A stretch of DNA of 64,000 nucleotides from JAKCDU01 sp035551615 (lineage in GTDB: Bacteria > Actinomycetota > Acidimicrobiia > Acidimicrobiales > Palsa-688): assembly GCA_035551615.1 (NCBI GenBank), contig DASZNC010000107.1, positions 1 through 64,000 on the forward strand, given 5' to 3'. The notes below the pieces were generated by a model. It was not told where the DNA came from. It saw nothing but the letters and a program-made list of their open reading frames with translations, and made no database searches. How positions within the stretch are numbered: position 1 is the stretch's first letter; every line of letters starts with the position of its first letter. The position numbers were made by a program, and so were the translations under genes. Shown piece by piece: positions 41,770 to 50,937 of this stretch.

Positions 41770-44145
41770 TCACAGACCGCGGGGACGGGTTCCGATGACG
41801 CCGGTGTCGGCCAGCCGGCCGAGGTCGTCGGCGTCGAGGCCGAGAAGGCCGAGCACCTCGGCGTTGTGCTGGCCGAGAGTCGGAGCCGGGCGGGCCGTCC
41901 AGCGATCTATGCCGCTGAGGCGCATCGGCAGCGTCGGTACGGCCACCACCCCGGCGACCGGGTGGTCGACCTTCTCGTAGTAGCCCCGCGCCGCGAACTG
42001 CGGGTGCTCGGACGCCCGCCTCGGGTTCCACGCCGGTGCCGCCGGTACGCCGGCCGCTCGCAGAGCGGCGACGGCCTCGTCGCGGTCGACCCCTGCGGCC
42101 CACTCGGCCAAACCGGCTTCCAGACGCTCCTCGTCGGCCCGGCGACCGGCCAGTGTGGCCAGGGACGGATTCTTGGCCCAGACCGGCTCATCCAGCGCGG
42201 CGACCAGGGCCGCCCACACGTCGTCGTCGGTCACGGACAGAGCCAGCCAGTTCTCGTAGCCGGCGCAGGCGAAGACACCCTGCGGGCAGGCCTGCGGGCT
42301 GCGGTTGCCGATCCGACCGAGCCGGTGCCCGTAGGCCGTCCATTCGAGCACCGGTTCGGCGGCGATGGCCAGGGCCGCCTCGACCATGGGTACCTCCACG
42401 AAGGAGCCGATCCCGGTTCGGTCCCGCTGCCGCAGCGCGACCAGCGTGGCCAGTGCCGCGTGCATCCCGGCGTTCGGGTCGCACGGACCGCGCTGGATGC
42501 GGGGCTGGTCGTCTATGTGGCCGGTCAGCCAGGCCAGTCCGGTCACCTGTTCCATCGTCTGGGCGAAGCCGGGCCGGTTGCGCCACGGGCCGTCCAGACC
42601 GAACGCCGGCATCCGCACCATCACCGCGCCCGGGTTGGCTTCGTGGATGACGTCCCAGCCCAGGTCGAACCGTTCGAGCACCCGGGGGGTGAAGTTCTCC
42701 ATGACCACGTCCGCCTTCTCGACCAGCCGCAGCAGGAGGTCGCGACCCTCCGCCTGGCCCAAGTCCAGGGTGACGCCCCGCTTGTTGGTGTTGATCGACA
42801 GGAAGAAAGAGCTCAGCTCCCACCAGTTCTCCCGGTCGGCGAACATCCCGCCGATCATGCGCATGCCATCGACGTGGTTGGCCGACTCGACGTGGATGAC
42901 ATCGGCCCCGATGGCACCCAGCAGATTGCTGGCCGCCGCTCCGGCCCACCACGTGGTGACGTCGACGACGGTGATGCCGGCACCCGGCATCGGGGCCGGG
43001 CCGGCCCCATGGTGGTCGACGGCCGGGGAATCGTCATTCCTCGAGGAGCCGCCGGCCGAATCGCCGGCCGACTGGTCCGGCACCGCCCGCCCAGGTGCGA
43101 CGCCGGGCGCCGGTATGTCCTCACCGTCGAAGCGCCACGGCCGGCGGGGGAAGCGCATCCGCCCGGACGGCTCGTCAACGAACACACCCCGTTCGACGAA
43201 GTGATCGAGGCCGAGCACCGCCTCGGCGTCGGTCACCGGGGCGGCCGGGATGCGCAGCAGGGCGGCGGCATCGACGATCTCGGCGGTGGTGTGCCGGGTC
43301 GTCCAGTCGTGCACGATGCCGTTCCACTCGTCCCACCGCTGGAGTCGGCCGCCGATCTGGACGAGGGACGGATCGGTCGCCATCAGGTCGGCCCGCTCGA
43401 TCAGGACCAGGAAGTCGGAGAACATCTGGGCCGTGTTGGTGTTGAACCCGACGTAACCATCGAGGGTCGGTTCGATCGACGGTGTCTCCAGGGAGCGGGC
43501 CGGCCGCGACGACAGATCGGGTCGCCCGGCGAGGGCGTCGGCGACATCGGCGAACAGGGTGCACGACAGGCTGGCGACCTCGGCCCACGACACATCCACC
43601 AGACCACCGGGACCACCCAGGTCGCGGCGGCGGATCAGGGCGACGGCCCCGGCCGCCGCGTAGCTGCCGCTCAGCCACTCGGTCGACCGGCCACCGGCCT
43701 GGACGGGCGGCCGGGAGGGATGGCCGCGGATGGCCAGCGCGCCGCTGTCGGCCTGGACGGTGAGCTCCGAGCCGGGCAGATGGGCGTACGGGCCGGTCAG
43801 GCCGTACGGGCTGATGCTGACGACGACGAGCGTCGGGTGGGCGGCGACCAGGTCCCGGGCGTCCGGCCGCCCGGCGGCATCATCGAGGATGACGACGTCG
43901 GCCTCGGCGATCAACTGGTCCAGCCGGTCCGACGGCGCGATCAGCTCGGCCCGGTGACCGGCGTGCAGGTAGGCGAACAGGGGCCCGTCGTCGACGGAGC
44001 CGGGGCCCGCCCACGACCAGCTCCGAAGGGGATGGCCGCCGTCCGCCTCGCCGACAACCACACGGGCACCGGCGAGGGAGAGGAGACGGGCGCAGTAACC
44101 GCCTCCGATCGACTCGGACAGGTCCAGCACCCGGACGTCGTCCAA
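41770..44145 (-). CDS. fused double CaiB/BaiF CoA-transferase
   Basis: A 791-residue protein with two complete family III CoA-transferase domains, about residues 1-350 and 387-791, joined by a Gly/Ser/Asp-rich linker. Domain 2 keeps the catalytic aspartate in GPCDPNAGMH (Asp556) and the GADVIHVES motif. At the matching place domain 1 reads GGRSTEWLSG, with Glu156 and no Asp, and is probably non-catalytic. Family III enzymes are interlocked dimers, so the fusion would be an internal heterodimer with one active site. The substrate acid is unknown; the amidohydrolase and crotonase follow. Confidence 0.9.
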   Translation of the reverse strand: MDDVRVLDLSESIGGGYCARLLSLAGARVVVGEADGGHPLRSWSWAGPGSVDDGPLFAYLHAGHRAELIAPSDRLDQLIAEADVVILDDAAGRPDARDLVAAHPTLVVVSISPYGLTGPYAHLPGSELTVQADSGALAIRGHPSRPPVQAGGRSTEWLSGSYAAAGAVALIRRRDLGGPGGLVDVSWAEVASLSCTLFADVADALAGRPDLSSRPARSLETPSIEPTLDGYVGFNTNTAQMFSDFLVLIERADLMATDPSLVQIGGRLQRWDEWNGIVHDWTTRHTTAEIVDAAALLRIPAAPVTDAEAVLGLDHFVERGVFVDEPSGRMRFPRRPWRFDGEDIPAPGVAPGRAVPDQSAGDSAGGSSRNDDSPAVDHHGAGPAPMPGAGITVVDVTTWWAGAAASNLLGAIGADVIHVESANHVDGMRMIGGMFADRENWWELSSFFLSINTNKRGVTLDLGQAEGRDLLLRLVEKADVVMENFTPRVLERFDLGWDVIHEANPGAVMVRMPAFGLDGPWRNRPGFAQTMEQVTGLAWLTGHIDDQPRIQRGPCDPNAGMHAALATLVALRQRDRTGIGSFVEVPMVEAALAIAAEPVLEWTAYGHRLGRIGNRSPQACPQGVFACAGYENWLALSVTDDDVWAALVAALDEPVWAKNPSLATLAGRRADEERLEAGLAEWAAGVDRDEAVAALRAAGVPAAPAWNPRRASEHPQFAARGYYEKVDHPVAGVVAVPTLPMRLSGIDRWTARPAPTLGQHNAEVLGLLGLDADDLGRLADTGVIGTRPRGL

Positions 44146-44198
44146 CTCACCCTCCCCTGAGCCGGCCGTGGATCCTCGGTGGGCCGGACCTGCGAACC

Positions 44199-45314
44199 CT
44201 ATCGGACGGCGGGGTCGAGGAGCCCGGTGAGACCGGTTGGTTGGTGCTCCCCGATGAACAACTGCTCCAGCACCCCGATGCCGACCTCGTCCCCCATCGT
44301 CGCCCGGACGACGGACTGGATGTGGATCGAGCTGAAGTCGAGGGGGTCGATGCGATCGACGTCGAGTGACTCACCGCCGACCTCGAGCTGGCCGTGGAGG
44401 GAACCGTGACCCCATTCGGGGTGGGTGTAACCGATGCCCCGCATGCGGAAGGTCAGCAGGGGCTCGAGCTCGATGGCCTGCGGCCCGTTGCGGCGGGAGT
44501 CGAGGCTGAGGCGGGCGCCGGCCGCCTGGCGGGTGCCCGCCATCCAGGAGATGTCGTAGCCGACGTGATTCAGGTAGTCGATGTCGGCGTCGCCGCCCCA
44601 GGTGGGTGCGCCCGGCTCGAGGACGGGGACGATGAGGCCCTGTTCGAGCCAGCGGCGACCATCGGCGTACTCGAAGAGGGCCAGGTGGGTGCAGAACGAG
44701 GCGAAGTTGAGCGGGGCCCACAGCCAGAACAACTGCGGTACCTGCAGCTCGAAGTTGGTCGGCAGTTGGACCCCCACGCCGCGCTGCCCCCATGACCTGT
44801 CCCGAACGCCGTACACGGGTCCGTCCAACCGGACCGGCTGCCCGTCGAGGCGCAGGTCGCCCGACCACGAGCCCCACTGGGTGAGCCGGGTGGAGTCCAT
44901 CCACTTGCGGGTGCCGGCCGTGACCGTATTGCGCGGCTCCTCGATGACGGCGCTGCGGGCCTCGAAGGTGAGCGACGCCTCGATGCCGAAGTCGTTGGGG
45001 CCGACGGCGACCCGCAGGCGGCGCATCGGCTCGAGCACATCGACGGAAATCGGGCCCACGGCCGTGCTCCGGTCGAGGGGCATCCGCCCGGAGGCGAACA
45101 CCGATCGCTGGACACCGTCGCCGACCACGCTGAACGCGGCGTCGATGATGCCCCGATTCGGGTAGTGGCCCATGGCGGCGGCGAAGAACGTCGAGCCGTC
45201 GGCGGTGTACCCGTTGAAGAAGTAGCGGTCGTACTGGTTGGGGTCCCCGCTCACCGGGTGGGCGACCGGCTCCGAGGTCTGGTGGATCGGGAAGTCGTCG
45301 TACGGCGTGATCAC
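44199..45314 (-). CDS. conserved protein, possibly AttH/CrtC-like lipocalin fold
   Basis: A 371-residue soluble protein, GTG start. It is rich in beta-strand-like segments and aromatic motifs such as DGPVYGVRDRSWGQRG and LFWLWAPLNFASFCTH. Its size and the RDRSWG segment recall AttH/hydroxyneurosporene synthase-like double-lipocalin proteins and actinobacterial DUF7064-type proteins, but I recognise it only weakly. No catalytic motif can be assigned. It lies 53 bp upstream of the fused CoA-transferase on the same strand and probably belongs to that group. Confidence 0.6.
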   Translation of the reverse strand: MITPYDDFPIHQTSEPVAHPVSGDPNQYDRYFFNGYTADGSTFFAAAMGHYPNRGIIDAAFSVVGDGVQRSVFASGRMPLDRSTAVGPISVDVLEPMRRLRVAVGPNDFGIEASLTFEARSAVIEEPRNTVTAGTRKWMDSTRLTQWGSWSGDLRLDGQPVRLDGPVYGVRDRSWGQRGVGVQLPTNFELQVPQLFWLWAPLNFASFCTHLALFEYADGRRWLEQGLIVPVLEPGAPTWGGDADIDYLNHVGYDISWMAGTRQAAGARLSLDSRRNGPQAIELEPLLTFRMRGIGYTHPEWGHGSLHGQLEVGGESLDVDRIDPLDFSSIHIQSVVRATMGDEVGIGVLEQLFIGEHQPTGLTGLLDPAVR

Positions 45315-45342
45315 GGACCCGAGTAAACCAGAGTGTGTCGGA

Positions 45343-46125
45343 TCAGATCGGCGGCGTCGCCGCGTCCGGGCCGGTCCCGTCCGCCTCTGAATCGTCGCGG
45401 CCGGCCGTCCCGTTGAGAGCCGAGGCCACTATCTCGGCGGCCACCTCCCGGAGCTTCCGGTTGGTGCGCTGAGAGGCGCGACGGAGGATGTCGAAGGCTT
45501 CCTCCGGCCTGATGTTCTGGCGGGCGATGAGCACCCCCTGGGCCTGACCGATGACGGTGCGCGTCTCGAGCGCCTTGGTCAGGGTGACGTTGGCCAACTC
45601 GGCGCGAGCCAGGGCGGTGGCGTTGGCCAGCAGTGTGCCGGCCCGATCGGCCAGCAACCGGACCACCGGTGCCGACTCGCTGGTCCACACCGGAGCGCCG
45701 ATGCTGTAGAGGTTCAACGCGCCGCTGATCTGGCCCCGCACCTCGAGGGGGAGCGCCCAGACCGATCGCAGGCCGAGGCCGATGGCCGCCTCGGAGAAGT
45801 CGGGCCACCGCCCGTCGGGCAGCTCGCTGCGGAGTTCCAGGCCGGACCCGATGGCTTCGACCGATGGGCCGATCCCCGACCGGTACTGCCGCTGGTCCAG
45901 TTCGATCGCCGGCGAGCTGGCCGTGGCCGTGTCCAGCCGGCCGCGGGATCCGGCCGGGATGGACACGCTGGCCTCCGCCACTTCGGAAACGGCGGCGACG
46001 GCCACCGCCACGATCGTCTCCATCAGATCGGCGACCCCGTGCTCCTCGAGGAGGAGGTTGCCCAGATCGACGAACGCCTGCAGCTCCGCCGGGGTACCGG
46101 ATTCCTCTTCCGCCCCCTCGCTCAC
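45343..46125 (-). CDS. GAF-ANTAR transcription antitermination regulator
   Basis: A 260-residue response-type regulator with an N-terminal GAF domain (about residues 15-170) and a C-terminal ANTAR domain with TRTVIGQAQGVLIARQNI and EAFDILRRASQRTNRKLRE. ANTAR domains bind paired RNA hairpins and prevent termination. The start is uncertain: GTG 46125 (VSEGAEEESG) is chosen, while GTG 46185 would add 20 arginine-rich residues. No hairpin pair is obvious beside it, so the RNA targets are probably elsewhere. Upstream, at 46226-46241, TGCACCC is duplicated. Confidence 0.88.
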   Translation of the reverse strand: MSEGAEEESGTPAELQAFVDLGNLLLEEHGVADLMETIVAVAVAAVSEVAEASVSIPAGSRGRLDTATASSPAIELDQRQYRSGIGPSVEAIGSGLELRSELPDGRWPDFSEAAIGLGLRSVWALPLEVRGQISGALNLYSIGAPVWTSESAPVVRLLADRAGTLLANATALARAELANVTLTKALETRTVIGQAQGVLIARQNIRPEEAFDILRRASQRTNRKLREVAAEIVASALNGTAGRDDSEADGTGPDAATPPI

Positions 46126-46353
46126 GACAAGCGGAACCCTTGGGACGGAACGAACATTGCGTCCGACGCGCCGGCGGACAGACACACAGTCCCGGGAAAG
46201 GACATGACTTCAACCTCTTGGTAATGCACCCTTTTGCACCCGTTGACACGGACGCGGACAGCTGGTGTCACAACCGTCAGGCGGCAATATAGCGGCGGTC
46301 CCGAATCCGCGTGATGATCCGCCGTCGGTTACTTCAAGAGGCGGTCAAAGGAC

Positions 46354-46872
46354 TCAGTCCAACCGCCGCAAAGAGGTCCTGTAACGGCCCGCATTGTGGA
46401 CATACAGCTCGGCCATGGCGGCGATGAGGTCGGGATCGGAGCGGTCCGCCTTGATGGTGGCCGGGACACCGACAGCGAGAGCCCGGGCCGGCACGACCAT
46501 CCCGTTCGTCACCACGGCGCCTGCGCCCACGGTGGCGCCGGCCGACACGACGGCCCGGTGGAGAACGGCCGACCCGACTCCGATCAGGGCCCGGTCCTCG
46601 ATGGTGCAGCCCTCCAGGTGGGCCAGGTGGCCGATGACCACCTGGGCCCCGACGACGGTGTGGAGATCGGAGGTGGCGTGCAGGACGGCACCGTCCTGGA
46701 CGTTGCTGTCGGCACCGACGGTCACCGTCCCGTAGTCACCACGGATCACCGCCTGCGGCCACACACTCGAATTCGGACCAAGTACGACATGTCCGATAAC
46801 GGTGGCGTCGGGGTGTACGAACGCGCTTTCGTCTATTTCCGGAACTCGGTCCCCGATCGCGTAGATGCCCAT
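46354..46872 (-). CDS. gamma-carbonic anhydrase-like hexapeptide protein
   Basis: A 172-residue left-handed beta-helix protein built from hexapeptide repeats (for example VIGHVVLGPNSSVW and VVSAGATVGAGAVV). Metal-site histidines are in IGHLAHLEGC and an RGDYG turn is present, as in gamma-class carbonic anhydrase/YrdA-PaaY proteins. Family members are trimers binding zinc or iron; some hydrate CO2 and PaaY-like ones hydrolyse CoA thioesters. It stands alone between the ANTAR gene and the divergent diguanylate cyclase. Confidence 0.9.
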   Translation of the reverse strand: MGIYAIGDRVPEIDESAFVHPDATVIGHVVLGPNSSVWPQAVIRGDYGTVTVGADSNVQDGAVLHATSDLHTVVGAQVVIGHLAHLEGCTIEDRALIGVGSAVLHRAVVSAGATVGAGAVVTNGMVVPARALAVGVPATIKADRSDPDLIAAMAELYVHNAGRYRTSLRRLD

Positions 46873-46941
46873 TTGTGCACGCTAACCGCAGGGTCTGCGG
46901 GCGGCGACCGCATGTACGCTGGCGGGCCTTAGGCGCAATCA

Positions 46942-48615
46942 ATGACTGAAGAAGACCACCACCGGCAGAGGCCGGCTTGGGAGTCCTGGCCGACGGCGCC
47001 TGGAGCCATGCTGGCCGTCCTGCGCACGGCCCGCGGCTTCGCCACCGCGACCGACGAGCAGGACGTGCTGCGCCTGGCCGCCGACGCGGCGCGCGGGGTG
47101 CTCGGCTACAAGGCGTGTGCCATCGCCCGGCGGGCCCCGGACGGGTCGTTCTGTTACCAGTACATCGCCGGGCTGGCCGCCGACGAGAGCCGGCGGCTGC
47201 GGGAACTGACCCTCACCGCCGACGCGTTCGACGCGCTCATGGCCGCGGCCACGACCATCCAGGGCGTCAGGTGGGTGCCGCCGGGACACCCGGTCCGGGA
47301 GCGGGCCGACGTGATCGCCGGGACCGTCCCCACCGATGTGTCGGTCGAGGGCGAAACCTGGGAACGCGGGTCGTTGCTGTTCGTGCCGATGGCCGACGCC
47401 AGCGACCGGATCGTCGGCTTCATCAACCCCGACGATCCGCTCAGCGGGAACCTGCCCGACCTGTCGGAGGCTCTGCTTCTCGAGAGCCTGGCCGAGATGA
47501 CCCAGGTCGGCCTGGAGGCGGCTCAGGCCCGCAGCGATGCCCAACGGGCCCTGGCCGTGGCCGAAGCCCAGCGCGGCCAATTGGAAGCCCTGCTCACCGC
47601 CAGCGTGGAGGTCCGCGACCGGGCCGCCCTCGACGAGGTCCTCGGTGGCATCGCGGTGGCGATGACGACCGCCGCCGGGTTCCGGCGGGCCGTCATCTAC
47701 CTGCTGGAACCGTCCTCCCAGATGCTCTACGTGCGGGCCGATGTCGGCCTGCCGGAGGCCGACCGGAAGCGGATGCGGGAGACGCCGGTGACGCGATCGG
47801 AGTTCGCCGAGATGATGCGGCCGGAGATGCAGATGAGCCGGTCCTTCCTCCTCGATCACCGCTACTTCGAGGTGCCCGCCCAACTGGACGAGAAGCTCAG
47901 CATCCCGGCGCCCGATCCCAACTGGGTCGACGGCATGTGGCACGCCGAGGACAGCCTCACCGTCCCGCTGGAGGACGGCGACGGCAGCCTGCTCGGGATC
48001 ATCTCCGTCGACGAGCCGGTGTCGGGCCGGCTGCCGGCGTTGACCGACATCCACGCGCTGGAACTGTTCGCCGACCAGTGCTCCCTCGCCGTGGCCCAGG
48101 CCAAACGCTACGAGCAGGCGGTCGCCGACGCCGGCACCGACCCTCTGACCGGTCTGCCCAACCGGCGGGCCCTCGACGCCCGGGCCGGCCAGTTGGTCGC
48201 CAACGCGGCCCGCGCCGGGCGGCCGTGTGCGCTGGTGTTCATGGACCTCGATCACTTCAAGCAGGTCAACGACGAGTTCGGCCACCTGACCGGCGACGTG
48301 GTGATCGCCGCCGTTTCCCGGACACTGGTCGAGCGGCTGCGCGCCGGCGATCTGGTGGCCCGCTACGGCGGCGAGGAGTTCGTGGCCGTGCTCCCGGGGG
48401 CCGACCTGGACGGGGCCGTCCACGTCATCGAGGGGGTGCGGTCGGCCGTCGCCGCCCTCGAGGTCGAAGGGGTGGGAACCACCCCCCTGCGGATTTCGGC
48501 CGGCGTCACCCTGGTGCGCCCCGACGAGCCGCTCGACCGGGCCTTCGCCCGCGCCGACCGGGCCCTGTACCAGGCCAAGCGGGGCGGGCGGGACCGCATA
48601 GAAGTCTCGGCATAG
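46942..48615 (+). CDS. double-GAF GGDEF diguanylate cyclase
   Basis: A 557-residue soluble sensor cyclase with GAF-like domains at about residues 25-195 and 220-390 and a GGDEF domain to the end. Active-site GGEEF is at 476-480 and an intact inhibitory RAGD at 467-470, so it should synthesise cyclic di-GMP with product inhibition. DPLTGLPNRR and DLDHFKQVNDEFGH are also present. It is divergent from the carbonic anhydrase-like gene across 69 bp. The ligand of the GAF domains is unknown. Confidence 0.93.
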   Translation: MTEEDHHRQRPAWESWPTAPGAMLAVLRTARGFATATDEQDVLRLAADAARGVLGYKACAIARRAPDGSFCYQYIAGLAADESRRLRELTLTADAFDALMAAATTIQGVRWVPPGHPVRERADVIAGTVPTDVSVEGETWERGSLLFVPMADASDRIVGFINPDDPLSGNLPDLSEALLLESLAEMTQVGLEAAQARSDAQRALAVAEAQRGQLEALLTASVEVRDRAALDEVLGGIAVAMTTAAGFRRAVIYLLEPSSQMLYVRADVGLPEADRKRMRETPVTRSEFAEMMRPEMQMSRSFLLDHRYFEVPAQLDEKLSIPAPDPNWVDGMWHAEDSLTVPLEDGDGSLLGIISVDEPVSGRLPALTDIHALELFADQCSLAVAQAKRYEQAVADAGTDPLTGLPNRRALDARAGQLVANAARAGRPCALVFMDLDHFKQVNDEFGHLTGDVVIAAVSRTLVERLRAGDLVARYGGEEFVAVLPGADLDGAVHVIEGVRSAVAALEVEGVGTTPLRISAGVTLVRPDEPLDRAFARADRALYQAKRGGRDRIEVSA

Positions 48616-48664
48616 GCGCCCCGGCAAACCTACGCTCGCGGCAGCCGAAGATCGGAGGCCGTCC

Positions 48665-50008
48665 ATGTCCGCCACCGCCCACGATGTGCTCCAGGAGCGC
48701 CGCCTGGTCACGACCCTGCCCGGGCCCCGTTCCCAGGAGCTGGCCACCCGACGGGCGGCGGCGGTGGCCCCCGGAGTCTCATCGACACTGCCGCTGTACA
48801 TAGACCGGGCCGACGGCGCCGTGCTGGTCGACGTGGACGGCAACCAGCTGATCGACCTGGGCTCCGGTATCGCCGTCACGAGCATCGGCCATGCCGTACC
48901 CGAGGTGGTCGACGCCATCCGGGAGCAGGCCGGACGGTTCACCCACACCTGTTTCATGGTCGGTCCCTACGAGGGCTACGTCGAGGTGTGCGAAGAGCTC
49001 AACCGGCGGACCCCGGGGCACCACGACAAGCTGTCCGCGCTGTTCAATTCCGGCGCCGAGGCGGTGGAGAACGCCGTGAAGATCGCCCGGCACGCGACCG
49101 GCCGCCAGGCCGTGATCGTCTTCGACCACGCCTACCACGGGCGCACCAACCTGACGATGGCGCTCACCGCCAAGGCCAATCCGTACAAGCAGGGCTTCGG
49201 CCCGTTCGCACCGGAGGTCTACCGGGTCCCGATGTCGTACCCCCTGCGCGATCCCGACGGCATGACCGGCGAGGAGGCGGCGGCCCGGGCCATCGGCCTG
49301 GCCGAGAAGCAGGTCGGGGCGGCCACGATCGCCGCCGTGCTCATCGAGCCGATCCAGGGCGAGGGCGGCTTCGTGGTCCCCGCCGACGGGTTCCTCGGGG
49401 CCATCTCCGGCTGGTGCCGTGACACCGGCGCCGTGTTCATCGCCGACGAGGTCCAGAGCGGTTTCTGCCGGACCGGGGACTGGTTCGCCTGCGACCATGA
49501 GGGTGTCGTCCCCGACCTGGTCACCACCGCCAAGGGCATCGCCGGGGGGATGCCTCTGGCCGGGGTCACCGGGCGGGCCGACATCATGGCCCACGTCCAC
49601 AGTGGCGGCCTCGGTGGGACCTACGGCGGCAACCCGGTGGCGTGTGCCGCGGCGCTGGCGGCGGTGCGCACCATGGACGCCATGGACCTGGCCGGGTCGG
49701 CCCGGCGCATCGGCCGGCAGGTCACCGCTCATCTCGACCGGTCGGCCGAGCGGCACGCCGGCGTCGCCGAGCGACGGGGTCGGGGGGCCATGCAGGCCAT
49801 CGAGCTGGTCCGGCCCGGCACCCTCGAGCCGGACCCGGTGGCCGCCGCCGCCATCGCCGCCGGCTGCCACGCCGAGGGGGTGGTGGTGCTGACCTGCGGC
49901 ACGTGGGGCAACGTGATCCGCCTGCTCCCGCCACTGGTCATCAGCGAGTCACTTCTGGCCGAGGGCCTCGACGTGCTGGCCGCGGTGACCGACCGGGTCC
50001 TCGGCTGA
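48665..50008 (+). CDS. gabT: class III aminotransferase, GABA transaminase-like
   Basis: A 447-residue PLP enzyme of the 4-aminobutyrate aminotransferase group. The cofactor phosphate site is NSGAEAVENAVKIAR, the PLP-ring Asp motif is FIADEVQSGFCRTG, and the Schiff-base lysine is in TTAKGIAGGMPLAG. A good GGAGG (48654-48658) lies 6 bp before the ATG. It transfers an amino group from an omega-amino acid to 2-oxoglutarate; GABA is the usual substrate but beta-alanine or others are possible. It heads a tight operon with a lipase-like hydrolase, crotonase and P450. Confidence 0.9.
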   Translation: MSATAHDVLQERRLVTTLPGPRSQELATRRAAAVAPGVSSTLPLYIDRADGAVLVDVDGNQLIDLGSGIAVTSIGHAVPEVVDAIREQAGRFTHTCFMVGPYEGYVEVCEELNRRTPGHHDKLSALFNSGAEAVENAVKIARHATGRQAVIVFDHAYHGRTNLTMALTAKANPYKQGFGPFAPEVYRVPMSYPLRDPDGMTGEEAAARAIGLAEKQVGAATIAAVLIEPIQGEGGFVVPADGFLGAISGWCRDTGAVFIADEVQSGFCRTGDWFACDHEGVVPDLVTTAKGIAGGMPLAGVTGRADIMAHVHSGGLGGTYGGNPVACAAALAAVRTMDAMDLAGSARRIGRQVTAHLDRSAERHAGVAERRGRGAMQAIELVRPGTLEPDPVAAAAIAAGCHAEGVVVLTCGTWGNVIRLLPPLVISESLLAEGLDVLAAVTDRVLG

Positions 50009-50031
50009 CCGGCGGCTCTAAGGTCGGTCCC

Positions 50032-50934
50032 ATGGGCACACCTGAGGAGAGCAACTTCGCAGACGAGGACGGCGTCGAGATCTTCTACCGGCACTGGCCG
50101 GCCGACGACCCGAAGGGCGCCGTCATCATCGCCCACGGGGCGTCGGAGCACAGTGGGCGCTACGACCGCTTCGCCCGGGCCCTGACCGCGGCCGGCTGGT
50201 CGGCGTTCGCCCCCGATCACCGCGGCCATGGTCGTACGGGTGCCTCCAGCGGGGTGGGCCGCATTGGACCCGGCGGCGGTGACCGCCTGGTGGACGATCT
50301 GCGCCAGCTGGTCGGGATGGCGGCGGGAACGGTTCCGGGCCGGCCGGTCGTGCTGTTCGGTCACTCGATGGGATCGATGATCACCCAGGCGTACGCCACC
50401 CGGGGGGCGACCGGTCTGGCCGGGTACGCGCTGTCGGGACCGTTGGGTGTGGTCGAAGGGGCCGACGAAATGGTCACCGGCATGCGGGCCGCCGTCGACG
50501 CCGGCATGGGCGACGAGACCATCGACATGCTGGGCGCGTACAACGCCGCGTTCGAGCCGTCGAGGACCTCCTTTGACTGGCTGAGCCGCGATGACGCCGA
50601 GGTCGATGCCTACATCGCCGACCCACTGTCGGGGGACGGCAATCCGCTCACCTACGGGTTCGTCGCCGATCTGATCGGGCTGGCCGCGCCGGCCGTCGAA
50701 GCCGATGCCATCGCCACCATCCCCGCCATCCCAGTGCTGATCGTCGCCGGCACGATGGACCCGGCCGGCGACAACACGAAGAACGTCAGGGTGCTGGAGG
50801 ATCGGCTGAGGGACGCCGGGCTGCAGGTGACCGCCCACTACTACGAGGGGGCGCGCCACGAGGTGCTCAACGAGACCAACCGCGACGAGGTGACCGCCGA
50901 CATCGTGGCCTGGCTGACCTCGGCCATCGGCTGA
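50032..50934 (+). CDS. monoacylglycerol lipase-like alpha/beta hydrolase
   Basis: A 300-residue serine hydrolase with oxyanion motif AHGASEHSGRY, the conserved DHRGHGRTGA stretch, nucleophile elbow FGHSMGSMI (about residues 108-116) and a C-terminal histidine in YEGARHEVLNE. The H-G-x-x-E-H and GHSMGS pattern matches monoacylglycerol lipases and lysophospholipases. The ATG at 50032 is taken although the frame is open upstream. It lies 23 bp after the aminotransferase and 3 bp before the crotonase, hence one operon. Confidence 0.9.
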   Translation: MGTPEESNFADEDGVEIFYRHWPADDPKGAVIIAHGASEHSGRYDRFARALTAAGWSAFAPDHRGHGRTGASSGVGRIGPGGGDRLVDDLRQLVGMAAGTVPGRPVVLFGHSMGSMITQAYATRGATGLAGYALSGPLGVVEGADEMVTGMRAAVDAGMGDETIDMLGAYNAAFEPSRTSFDWLSRDDAEVDAYIADPLSGDGNPLTYGFVADLIGLAAPAVEADAIATIPAIPVLIVAGTMDPAGDNTKNVRVLEDRLRDAGLQVTAHYYEGARHEVLNETNRDEVTADIVAWLTSAIG

Positions 50935-50937
50935 GCA

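Noticed and set aside
40702..44160. Very long plus-strand open frame of more than 1100 codons antisense to the fused CoA-transferase and amidohydrolase
   Set aside because: It is a high-GC shadow frame with His/Gly/Arg/Val-rich low-complexity translation. The opposite strand carries clear enzyme motifs.
7526..46352. Recurring TCAAAGG (or CCTTTGA) near several gene ends (about 7528, 22332, 28078, 46346)
   Set aside because: Also occurs inside genes, with no consistent position or orientation; short enough to be chance.
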